Below, one piece after another: positions 1 to 6,231 of a DNA stretch of 15,439 nucleotides (position 1 is its first letter; every line of letters starts with the position of its first letter). Source of the stretch: an uncultured Spirochaetales bacterium (GTDB lineage: Bacteria > Spirochaetota > Spirochaetia > Sphaerochaetales > Sphaerochaetaceae). The position numbers and the translations under genes were made by a program. The DNA lies in the NCBI GenBank assembly GCA_945947045.1, contig CAMEXG010000027.1, forward strand, positions 1-15,439, read 5' to 3'. The notes under the pieces were generated by a model. That model was given only the letters and a program-made list of their open reading frames with translations, had not been told where the DNA came from and ran no database searches.

Positions 1-2
1 TC

Positions 3-299
3 TATGGTGCAATTGCAGCAGATGGAAAGCTATCTGAAGATGAATATGCACTTATATACCCGCTTCTCCATACATTCTTTGGTGATAGCGTCAACTATGA
101 AGACGCCAAAAGGGCATTCTCTTCTCTTTCAAAAGAGCATAAAGAACTGAAGAACATGGTAGATGATATGGTTGACCTTATTGGATGCTTCTCAGACGAG
201 ATGAAGGCTGACATTATTCTTGTTGCAATGCTTATCTGTGCAGTTGACGGAAAGATATCGCAAAGGGAAAAGAATTGGATCAAGAAGCTTATTAAGTAA
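3..299 (+). CDS. TerB-like domain protein, C-terminal part (5' end outside window)
   Basis: Frame 3 is open from the window edge to a TAA at 297-299, giving 98 residues of the C-terminal end of a longer gene. The reading YGAIAADGKLSEDEY, then an acidic and helical stretch, then LICAVDGKISQREKNW resembles the TerB/DjlA-N family. In that family two copies of an (A/C)xxDGxxxxxE motif sit on helices of an all-alpha fold and are often linked to metal binding or to membrane-stress proteins. Both copies are visible here, at about residues 4-15 and 80-92 of the fragment. There is no membrane segment in the visible part. The gene ends 18 bases before a terminator, so it is the last gene of its unit. 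The exact role is unknown. The assignment rests on motif pattern only and the N-terminal domains cannot be seen. Confidence 0.6.
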   Translation, partial: YGAIAADGKLSEDEYALIYPLLHTFFGDSVNYEDAKRAFSSLSKEHKELKNMVDDMVDLIGCFSDEMKADIILVAMLICAVDGKISQREKNWIKKLIK

Positions 300-317
300 G
301 CTCCGATAAAACGAAAC

Positions 318-355
318 GGGTACCACTTCAGCCTTCTCTAGTGATACCCTTTTTT
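318..355 (+). terminator. Rho-independent terminator after the TerB-like gene
   Basis: Arms GGGTACCACT (318-327) and AGTGATACCC (340-349) pair over ten positions with a single C-A mismatch (323/344). The loop is 12 bases and six T follow (350-355). It lies 18 bases after the stop codon at 299, in the right place to end the upstream transcript and insulate the promoter of the next unit. Confidence 0.85.
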
Positions 356-492
356 ATCTCATTACTACTACTTCATCGTTATTACGAGATGAGGGCAGCG
401 TCTTTCATATTGCCAGCATTTATCTATGCACCAAATCTCGTCTTTTTTCCAACACTATCATATGTTTCCATAATTAAGTTAAGAACACCCCT

Positions 493-524
493 AAATATTT
501 TTGAACATCAAATTAAATATTTTT
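493..524 (+). promoter_or_regulatory. Paired A/T tracts upstream of the -35 (possible UP element)
   Basis: The ten-base sequence AAATATTTTT occurs at 493-502 and again at 515-524, exactly 22 bases apart (about two helical turns). The second copy ends eight bases before the -35 hexamer at 533. This position and phasing fit an UP element bound by RNA polymerase alpha, or an intrinsically bent segment. The two copies are seen directly and the function is inferred. The rest of 356-492 shows no gene or clear signal. Confidence 0.35.
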
Positions 525-532
525 ATTTCCTA

Positions 533-560
533 TTGACACTTTCTCTCTTTCTATGATAAT
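533..560 (+). promoter_or_regulatory. Sigma-70-type promoter of the Ytr-like unit
   Basis: A perfect -35 TTGACA (533-538) is followed after 16 bases by GATAAT (555-560), five of six to the consensus. Transcription would start near 567, giving a leader of about 33 bases. The dyad at 558-589 begins inside the -10 hexamer and covers the start site, so this promoter can be blocked directly by a bound repressor. Confidence 0.8.
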
Positions 561-589
561 TGGTTAATTAGTTGAGTAACTAACCAATT
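558..589. promoter_or_regulatory. 32-bp dyad, predicted operator of the GntR/YtrA-type regulator
   Basis: The arms AATTGGTTA (558-566) and TAACCAATT (581-589) are perfect inverted repeats around a 14-base centre. The centre itself is largely symmetric, and 13 of 16 half-site positions pair overall. A nested perfect repeat, TTAGTT and AACTAA around GAGT, lies at 568-583. The dyad overlaps the -10 element and the transcription start and ends two bases before the AGGAG ribosome-binding site (591-595). GntR/YtrA regulators commonly bind such dyads in front of their own operons. The symmetry is seen and the partner is inferred from position. Confidence 0.7.
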
Positions 590-599
590 AAGGAGAAAA

Positions 600-965
600 A
601 TGAATTACACATTTAAAGATGACAGCCCTATATTCCAGCAATTGGCAAAGGCGTTGGAAGACGACATTTTCCTCGGAACATATGAAGAAGGGACGGCAAT
701 CCCCTCGACCACGGAATTAAGCGTCGCCCTACATATAAATCCCGCCACGGTGCTTAAGGCAATGAACTTGTTGCTGGATATGGATCTGTTGGAAAAAAGA
801 AGAGGAATCGGAATGTTTGTTAAAGACGGAGCGAAAGAAAGAATTAAAGAAAGAAGAAAGAAAGAGTTTAAAGAAAAGTATCTTTCCCCTCTTTTAGAGG
901 AAGCAAAGAGGCTTGGAATGGACAAGAAAGAGATAGCGCTCTTGATTATGGGAGAAGAAAAATGA
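600..965 (+). CDS. GntR-family transcriptional regulator, YtrA subfamily
   Basis: This short (121-residue) DNA-binding repressor is encoded first in a three-gene unit. Residues 8-75 form a GntR-type winged helix: SPIFQQLAKALEDDIFLGTY, then the helix-turn-helix around STTELSVALHINPATVLKAMNLL, then the wing KRRGIGMFV. Instead of a large ligand domain there is only a basic, helical tail of about 45 residues, which is the hallmark of the YtrA subfamily and serves dimerisation. The start follows AGGAG with a four-base gap. The stop overlaps the ATG of the ABC ATPase by four bases (ATGA), so translation is probably coupled. The 32-bp dyad just upstream argues for self-repression. Family members often respond to cell-wall-active compounds or envelope stress, but the inducer here is unknown. 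Confidence 0.88.
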   Translation: MNYTFKDDSPIFQQLAKALEDDIFLGTYEEGTAIPSTTELSVALHINPATVLKAMNLLLDMDLLEKRRGIGMFVKDGAKERIKERRKKEFKEKYLSPLLEEAKRLGMDKKEIALLIMGEEK

Positions 966-1798
966 GCATTGAAGTCAGAGATATAAAGAAATCATTTCAC
1001 ATGACAAAAGCATTGGACGGCGTATCGTGTTCCTTCGAAAGAGGACATATCATCGGACTCTTGGGAAGAAACGGAGCAGGTAAATCCACTCTGATCAAGT
1101 GCATAGGAAATAGACTTTACCAAAACGAAGGCTCTATTCTGCTGGATGGAAGGGAAGTAAGAAAGAGTCCTAAAGACTTTGAAAGAATCACAATAGTCGG
1201 AGACGAGAATATGCTTCCATCTTCCACAAAGCTGAAAAATGTATTCAAGATGATGGATGACATGGGAGTGGGCTCTGAAGAGAAAGCTCTGATGCTCTCA
1301 AAGAAATTTAAGCTTGATGTAAACAAAAAGTGGGAAAAGCTCTCTACAGGATATAGAACTATCTTTAAAGACATCTTAGGTCTGGCATCAAATAGAGAAT
1401 ATGTATTCTTCGACGAACCTATACTTGGCTTGGATGCCAACCATAGAGAACTCTTTTACGAAGAACTTCTTGCTTCCTTCTCACCTGAAAGGTGTTTTGT
1501 CGTCGCAACGCACCTTATAGAAGAAATCTCTCCTCTTGTAGACACGGTTATAATTATCGACCAAGGAAAGCTATTGAGAGAAGGAGACAAAGATACTCTT
1601 CTTTCCAATATCAGGATGGTATCCGGAGAAAGAGAGAGGGTCGAAAAGGCTGTAGAAGGAATGAAAGTGTTGTCCCGCACCACCATCCTAGGTCAGACGA
1701 AAGTGATGGTGGAAGGTGAAGTGGAAGAGGAAGGAGTGAAAGTAGAAAACGTTGATCTCCAAAGGTATTTTGTCGAAATGACAAAGGATGGCGAATAA
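962..1798 (+). CDS. ABC transporter ATP-binding protein, YtrB-like
   Basis: This 278-residue cytoplasmic ATPase would power the membrane protein encoded next. Visible motifs are Walker A GRNGAGKST (35-43), signature LSTGY (127-131, in place of LSGGQ), Walker B YVFFDEP (147-153), D-loop GLDAN (156-160) and the switch histidine in VATHL (184). No glutamine stands at the expected Q-loop place near residues 79-85, where VGDENML is read. The LSTGY signature with the altered Q-loop matches my memory of ATPases linked to YtrA-type regulators, so it is probably a subfamily trait and not damage. The last 70 residues are a variable C-terminal domain. It overlaps both neighbours (ATGA at the start, TAATG at the end). 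Export of an antibiotic, lipid or signal is plausible but unproven. Confidence 0.9.
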   Translation: MSIEVRDIKKSFHMTKALDGVSCSFERGHIIGLLGRNGAGKSTLIKCIGNRLYQNEGSILLDGREVRKSPKDFERITIVGDENMLPSSTKLKNVFKMMDDMGVGSEEKALMLSKKFKLDVNKKWEKLSTGYRTIFKDILGLASNREYVFFDEPILGLDANHRELFYEELLASFSPERCFVVATHLIEEISPLVDTVIIIDQGKLLREGDKDTLLSNIRMVSGERERVEKAVEGMKVLSRTTILGQTKVMVEGEVEEEGVKVENVDLQRYFVEMTKDGE

Positions 1799-2517
1799 TG
1801 AAAAGTAAAGATAGAGTCGTAATAAAAGATTATTTTTTAACTGTATTGTGTTCCGGTGCAGTAGCCGCCTTGATTGTGATGGTATTCATCCCAATCCTCT
1901 TATATACAATAGGAAGGCAAATAGGAGAAGGAATCCCTGTATTCTCCGTCTTCTTTTCAGGCACTCTTGAATCTATTGCTGTAGTCGAAGTGATTACCCA
2001 CATAGTATTAGGAGCGTTGGTCTTACAGTATATGCGCTTATACATGTTTATGGGTCTCACCAGAGACAGGGCTTTTCTAAAGATGATGTTGGTCGAGGGT
2101 ATGACACTTATTCTCACTTTCCTCTTTCTCTTAGTAATTGGAACAGTGTCAGGGCTTGTTGCTGGAAACCTTGAGTTCTCTTCCATGGCTCTTACATGTC
2201 TTTATATTACTCTGGCATGTACGTTCATGTTCGGCACGGGTTGTGTATCCTCCGCCCTTTCTACTACATGCCGTCCCCCTTTAAGCGTAGCTGTGGTTGT
2301 AATATTCCTTGTCTTTATGTCTTGGCTATTTGAAAAAGCTTCTGATTTGCTAAGTGAAACTTTCATTCTTGACGAAGGGATACAAGTCATCTTCAACACC
2401 ACCAGTTTCAACACAGAAACTATGTTAGCCTTTGTCTTCGGAGTAATCATGACTGCAGTTGCATATGTAATCTACAAGCTTCCGATAAGTCAGATGAAGA
2501 GCACATCGATCAGCTGA
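1798..2517 (+). CDS. Six-helix membrane protein, probable ABC-2-type permease partner
   Basis: This 239-residue integral membrane protein has about six hydrophobic segments, near residues 14-37, 58-79, 98-122, 127-152, 160-178 and 207-227. A basic N-terminus (MKSKDRVVIK) suggests that this end is in the cytoplasm. No motif names a family, but the size, the six helices and the TAATG overlap with the ATPase gene make it the membrane partner of that ATPase. A basic stretch GLTRDRAF (86-93) between helices 2 and 3 could be the coupling loop that touches the ATPase. An extracellular stretch of about 25 residues lies between helices 5 and 6. The stop codon sits inside an 18-bp perfect palindrome (2505-2522) and a terminator follows. 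The substrate and direction of transport are not shown by the sequence. Confidence 0.75.
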   Translation: MKSKDRVVIKDYFLTVLCSGAVAALIVMVFIPILLYTIGRQIGEGIPVFSVFFSGTLESIAVVEVITHIVLGALVLQYMRLYMFMGLTRDRAFLKMMLVEGMTLILTFLFLLVIGTVSGLVAGNLEFSSMALTCLYITLACTFMFGTGCVSSALSTTCRPPLSVAVVVIFLVFMSWLFEKASDLLSETFILDEGIQVIFNTTSFNTETMLAFVFGVIMTAVAYVIYKLPISQMKSTSIS

Positions 2518-2522
2518 TCGAT
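2505..2522. repeat. 18-bp perfect palindrome over the permease stop codon
   Basis: ATCGATCAGCTGATCGAT reads the same on both strands and contains the TGA stop (2515-2517). It lies 15 bases before the terminator stem and has no T-run of its own, so it is not a second intrinsic terminator. It could be a protein-binding site, an RNA fold protecting the 3' end, or chance. Confidence 0.6.
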
Positions 2523-2537
2523 AATATGAAATCATGA

Positions 2538-2564
2538 GGGCTGGTTTTTCCAGCCCCCTCTTTT
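2538..2564 (+). terminator. Terminator between the convergent permease and cinA genes
   Basis: Arms GGGCTGG (2538-2544) and CCAGCCC (2550-2556) pair perfectly around TTTTT and are followed by the pyrimidine-rich CCTCTTTT (2557-2564). This ends the Ytr-like transcript. For cinA on the other strand the hairpin directly follows the stop codon, but only a weak T-rich stretch comes after it, so termination in that direction is less certain. Confidence 0.8.
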
Positions 2565-3804
2565 AGAATACTGTCCATCCCCGGACAATCTCTTTTATAT
2601 CTTCACCTTTCATAAAAGCATTCATCAATATGAAGGCCGCGGCAGTACTTCGTCGTCTTATGCTTTCTCTTCCAAAGGAAAAAAGATGAATAGTTACAGC
2701 AACACTCTCCCTATCTTTTCCACTGAAGCCCAAGCACACTGTTCCGACTTCTTTCCCTTCACTTTTATCAGGACCTGCGACTCCTGTAATAGAGAAAGCC
2801 CAATCAGATGAAATAACTCTTCTCACTCCCTCAGCCATTTCAAGAGCACACTCTTCAGATACAGCTCCATGGTTTTCCAGGGTCTCTTTTTTTACTCCCA
2901 AAACCTTCTCTTTTACAGAGAGAAAGTATGAGGTGACAGATCCCATCATATAAGAAGAAGATCCTGGAAGGGATGTAAGATTTGACGCAGCAAGACCTCC
3001 TGTACAACTTTCAGCACAGGAGATGGTCTCACCTCTGTCCTTTAATTCCTGTACAAGAATTCCAAGAGCAGTTTTATCTCCATCTACGACCCTATCTTTC
3101 CCTGTCATCCCTCGAAGTTTCTTTATTGCTTCCTGACGCTTTGTTTCATCTCCACCGGAGACATAGAGGGAAATCCTATAATCTTGGAATCTTGTCCCCC
3201 AATCAAGATTAGGATCCGCACTCTTAGTCAGTTCTTCAAGTTTTGCTTCAGAAATAAGGAATGTAGAGTATTCATCCCTCTCCTCTTCCTTCATACCAAG
3301 ATTTCTTCTTAGAAGAGGCAGAACAGAAGAACGGAACATAGGCTCCATTTCTCTTGGTGGCCCTGGCATAGAGACGACAAGAGAGTCGTTTATCTTTCCC
3401 CAGAAACCTGGAGCTGTTCCAAATGGGTTTGGAATCAGATTAAAACCCTTCGGAATAAAAGCCTGCTTCTCATTGGCCCCATATGCCCTGTCTTTCAGAG
3501 TCTCTAAAAGGTGAGTCCAAGCCTCCTGATTCCTCTCAAGTTCTGTTCCTGCAGCTTCTGCAATGGCCAAGCGTGTCATATCATCCGTCGTGGGCCCCAA
3601 GCCTCCTGTCAATAAGACGATGTCATTATTTCTCAACAAGGCTCCCAAGACTTCCCTTATGGTTCCATCATCGGGAATAACTACAGATTCAGAGAAATGT
3701 ATCCCCATTTTTGAAAGCTCATGGGAGACAAGGATTGTATGCTTGTCTTGGATAATGCCTCTTGTAAGCTCAGACCCAATGACAATCAAACTAGCTTTAG
3801 TCAT
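2563..3804 (-). CDS. cinA: CinA family protein (MoCF domain + NMN amidohydrolase domain)
   Basis: The protein has 413 residues, the usual length for full CinA. Residues 5-165 are the molybdopterin-binding-like (COG1058) domain, with the conserved block GGLGPTTDD (67-75) and the SMPGPPREM stretch (145-153). Residues 244-400 are the CinA C-terminal domain, which in PncC-type enzymes deamidates NMN to nicotinate mononucleotide in pyridine-nucleotide salvage. Its hallmark blocks AESCTGG (264-270) and ITGVAGPD (339-346) are intact. In other CinA proteins the N-terminal half has ADP-ribose pyrophosphatase activity. It is the last gene of the rpsT operon and its start overlaps the end of lnt by eight bases. 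An AAGGAG/GGAG-type ribosome-binding site lies inside the lnt coding sequence. The competence-linked name is historical and nothing here indicates a role in DNA uptake. Confidence 0.95.
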   Translation of the reverse strand: MTKASLIVIGSELTRGIIQDKHTILVSHELSKMGIHFSESVVIPDDGTIREVLGALLRNNDIVLLTGGLGPTTDDMTRLAIAEAAGTELERNQEAWTHLLETLKDRAYGANEKQAFIPKGFNLIPNPFGTAPGFWGKINDSLVVSMPGPPREMEPMFRSSVLPLLRRNLGMKEEERDEYSTFLISEAKLEELTKSADPNLDWGTRFQDYRISLYVSGGDETKRQEAIKKLRGMTGKDRVVDGDKTALGILVQELKDRGETISCAESCTGGLAASNLTSLPGSSSYMMGSVTSYFLSVKEKVLGVKKETLENHGAVSEECALEMAEGVRRVISSDWAFSITGVAGPDKSEGKEVGTVCLGFSGKDRESVAVTIHLFSFGRESIRRRSTAAAFILMNAFMKGEDIKEIVRGWTVF

Positions 3805-5503
3805 TCTCCGTCTCCTTTTTCTTCTTGATATTTATATACAAGAAGTAAAGCTTTTTTATCAGCCAATAAGCCAAAACCGCTTCACTGACATAGATTGCAA
3901 TCTTTGCAAAAAGGTCAATGTGGTTTACGTAGAATGTATTCGGGTAATCTTCCTGACTATAGACAGGTACAGTGTATGTATGGGTACCCATTGTAAATGG
4001 TTCCATTGGATCCTGAATTTCACCTGTAGGAACAACAAGACATGTAATACCGCTGTTAGTTCCTCTGATCATCGACTTTCTAGTCTCAACACTTCTTAGA
4101 GCGGCGATCTCTGCATGCTGCCACTCTGCGGAAGCCTTCTTCGACCAGTTGTCGTTAGTCATGTTGATGATAATCTCCGCTCCGGATGCCACATACTCTG
4201 CGTTAAGGACACTGAAAGAATCTTCATAACATATCGGGGTAGAGAAATGAACGCCATTAAGTTCAAATACAGTCGCTTCCGTTCCTGGTATCCACCAGTT
4301 ATAATCCATAGCCTTCAAGAGTTTGTAGAGCCAAGGCAGCTGCTTTTCATATGGAAAATGCTCAGTAAATGGAACAAGATGCTGCTTTATATACTCACCC
4401 TTTATCTCTCCATCCTGGAAGAGTATGACAGTATTGTATTCCTTACTGTTTTTATTTCCCTCTTCGTCATATGGAGGCTGTGTAGGATCAGCAATTACGC
4501 TCTTTGGATTTCCTGTAAGGAGAGGAACACCTATAGACTCTGCATAATCTACAAAATCTATGGTCAGATCATGGATATCTTCCCATACAGTCCCTTCAGC
4601 ATCATATGTAGTGTGCCAAGCAACAGAAGGCACGAATGCAGTCTCCGACCAGATTATTAAATCCGGGTCAGTAGCGAGAGACTCTGTAGTATACCTCTTG
4701 AGATTATTGAAATTGCTTCTATATGTCTTATAACCACCCTTCCAAGAATCATGGTTATGCTGGACAGCAGCAATCTTGATAGTGGAGCTAGGCTCCCTAT
4801 CCGTCCAATATGCAAGGGCGAATACACCGTAAATAATTGAAGCCACCACAAGAACAGCCCAAAGGATAATGGGAATCAAGTTGGACTTAAGCCAGTCTTT
4901 GAACTTCGGAGCCTCTTTCTTAATCCAGGGCAATAGATAATCTGCAGCAAGGGCCTGAGGGAAAACAAGAAGATATATTACTCCCCATATTCCTGTAATA
5001 TCGGCTATCTGATACAAAACTTTATATGGATACAGGGCATATACAATGTTTCCATAGGGGTACCCTGCAAACCAATTTTCAGCCAGAAATGCATATGACG
5101 CCCATACTGCACCTTTGAATATATACCCTTTTTTGGGGAATGCTTCATCTACAGCCTTTAGAGCCAGGAAGAGAAGAAGCATCTCTCCTCCCTTGATGAC
5201 AGGGGCAATAACTATGGCCAAGGAGTGGAAACCCTTAAGCCAATAGTTAAAGAAAAAATAATAGACTAAGCCGAAAATAAAGCCATGGAACCAGACACAC
5301 TTCCAAGTAGTGTTCCTGATTACCATGAAAACAGGAATCAAGGCAATGAAGGCTAATGGTGCAATACCGTCGTCTGTCAAAAAGCCAGGGAAAGATGCAG
5401 CCAATACAAAAGCCGATGCCAACAACACAAGAACCTCAGAACACAATGTCCTGAGGCTCCTTCTACTCTTGAAATTATTCAAACGATCATCTCCAAGAAT
5501 CAT
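3797..5503 (-). CDS. lnt: Apolipoprotein N-acyltransferase
   Basis: This 568-residue inner-membrane enzyme adds the third acyl chain to the N-terminal cysteine of diacylated lipoproteins. The N-terminal half holds about six membrane segments (roughly 24-40, 47-63, 70-85, 93-117, 130-185, 208-231). Residues 242-510 are a nitrilase-like domain with the catalytic triad in place: Glu287 in WSETAF, Lys373 in YIKQHLVPF and Cys425 in PICYED. A final helix lies at about 533-557, followed by a charged tail. FTEHFPYE (379-386), next to the catalytic lysine, is also typical. The ATG overlaps the HU-like stop as ATGA, so translation is probably coupled. The enzyme implies a diderm with triacylated lipoproteins. 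It is somewhat longer than the roughly 510 residues of the E. coli enzyme, partly through an insertion around residues 340-356. Confidence 0.96.
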   Translation of the reverse strand: MILGDDRLNNFKSRRSLRTLCSEVLVLLASAFVLAASFPGFLTDDGIAPLAFIALIPVFMVIRNTTWKCVWFHGFIFGLVYYFFFNYWLKGFHSLAIVIAPVIKGGEMLLLFLALKAVDEAFPKKGYIFKGAVWASYAFLAENWFAGYPYGNIVYALYPYKVLYQIADITGIWGVIYLLVFPQALAADYLLPWIKKEAPKFKDWLKSNLIPIILWAVLVVASIIYGVFALAYWTDREPSSTIKIAAVQHNHDSWKGGYKTYRSNFNNLKRYTTESLATDPDLIIWSETAFVPSVAWHTTYDAEGTVWEDIHDLTIDFVDYAESIGVPLLTGNPKSVIADPTQPPYDEEGNKNSKEYNTVILFQDGEIKGEYIKQHLVPFTEHFPYEKQLPWLYKLLKAMDYNWWIPGTEATVFELNGVHFSTPICYEDSFSVLNAEYVASGAEIIINMTNDNWSKKASAEWQHAEIAALRSVETRKSMIRGTNSGITCLVVPTGEIQDPMEPFTMGTHTYTVPVYSQEDYPNTFYVNHIDLFAKIAIYVSEAVLAYWLIKKLYFLYINIKKKKETEND

Positions 5504-5811
5504 TCTTCTTCGCCGTCTGTAATATCCCAGACAAAATCTTTGAGTTCCTTTCCAGGTCTAAAAATAGCTACACCATGCTTCTCGACCGCAACAACTTCAC
5601 CTGTCTTAGGATTGCGAGCCTTTGCCCTACCCTTTCTGACACGAACTTCAAATGTACCGAAGCCACGGAGCTCAATAATACGACTATCCTTAAGGCCATC
5701 TTTGATCTCTTCAAAAAGCTCATCGATGACACAATGAATCTCCATCCTGTTGTAACCAAGCTTATTGTGAAGGTTCTCAATGATGGCGGCTTTCGTTAGC
5801 TTTTCCTGCAT
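5500..5811 (-). CDS. HU/IHF-family DNA-binding protein
   Basis: This 103-residue nucleoid protein belongs to the HU/IHF fold. The N-terminal two-helix dimerisation region (2-45) is followed by ELRGFGTFEVR (47-57), the DNA-bending arm with the invariant RNPKTGE (66-72), and the closing FRPGKELK (84-91). An acidic tail, DITDGEEE, ends the protein. The FRPG block and the RGFGTF reading lean toward IHF, but a single gene without a visible partner could equally act as a homodimeric HU, so no symbol is given. The start has AGGAG at 5820-5824. The gene follows rpsT by 25 bases with no terminator between them and overlaps lnt by four bases, placing it second in the operon. Confidence 0.93.
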   Translation of the reverse strand: MQEKLTKAAIIENLHNKLGYNRMEIHCVIDELFEEIKDGLKDSRIIELRGFGTFEVRVRKGRAKARNPKTGEVVAVEKHGVAIFRPGKELKDFVWDITDGEEE

Positions 5812-5836
5812 TTCGCCTTCTCCTGTTTTTTATCAC

Positions 5837-6097
5837 TTAGGCAAGTTTTGCGAGAGCCTTAGCCATTCTGCTCTTTTTTCTGCTGGCTGTATTCTTGTGA
5901 ATGATACCCTTTCCAGCGACAGAATCGAGAAGCTTTGCAGCTTCTGCCATTGCTGCCTCTGCCTTAGCCTTATCGCCAGCAGCAATTTCAGCCTCGAACT
6001 TCTTAACAGCTGTGCGGTATGTGCTCTTTGCTGCACGGTTTCTGAGGCGGCGCTTTGCGTTCTGACGATCTCTCTTCTCTACGGACTTGCTTGACAT
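5837..6097 (-). CDS. rpsT: 30S ribosomal protein S20
   Basis: The product is 86 residues, standard for S20, a primary binder of 16S rRNA in the small subunit. The N-terminus SSKSVEKRDRQNAKRRLRNR and the C-terminal GIIHKNTASRKKSRMAK are diagnostic, and the protein is alanine- and lysine-rich and fully helical. It is the first gene of a unit that continues into the HU-like gene, lnt and cinA. A strong GGAGG site (6104-6108) precedes the ATG by six bases. The leader is probably short if transcription starts from the -10 element at 6132-6137. In enterobacteria S20 represses its own translation; nothing visible here proves or excludes that. Confidence 0.97.
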   Translation of the reverse strand: MSSKSVEKRDRQNAKRRLRNRAAKSTYRTAVKKFEAEIAAGDKAKAEAAMAEAAKLLDSVAGKGIIHKNTASRKKSRMAKALAKLA

Positions 6098-6131
6098 TAT
6101 ATTCCTCCAAAAGATGTACTATCAAAAATCT

Positions 6132-6193
6132 ATTATAATAATTCGCTAATTGCGACGATTAAAGAAATTATCATAAAGAATAGAATGGGTCAA
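6132..6193 (-). promoter_or_regulatory. Candidate promoters of the rpsT operon
   Basis: On the - strand a perfect TATAAT (plus positions 6132-6137) stands about 35 bases before the rpsT start but has no good -35 at 17 bases. Further upstream TTGACC (6188-6193) is followed after 15 bases by GATAAT (6167-6172). Either or both could drive the operon. The surrounding 6098-6231 gap is AT-rich and has no hairpin with a T-run to terminate ricT. Confidence 0.45.
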
Positions 6194-6231
6194 CAGAATA
6201 TCTCGAATTATCAGAAGAAATTGTGTTTTAT

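Noticed and set aside
341..556. Open frame of 71 codons in the gap before the GntR-type gene
   Set aside because: It begins inside the terminator, runs through the promoter, has no ribosome-binding site and reads as low-complexity AT-rich translation.
1081..1560. Possibility that the YtrB-like ATPase is inactive because of LSTGY and a missing Q-loop glutamine
   Set aside because: Walker A, Walker B with its glutamate, the D-loop and the switch histidine are all intact. The changes look like a subfamily signature, not decay.
3563..4660. Two + strand open frames of about 180 codons opposite cinA and lnt
   Set aside because: Both lie antisense to genes whose catalytic residues are intact. They have no Shine-Dalgarno sequence and no recognisable domain.
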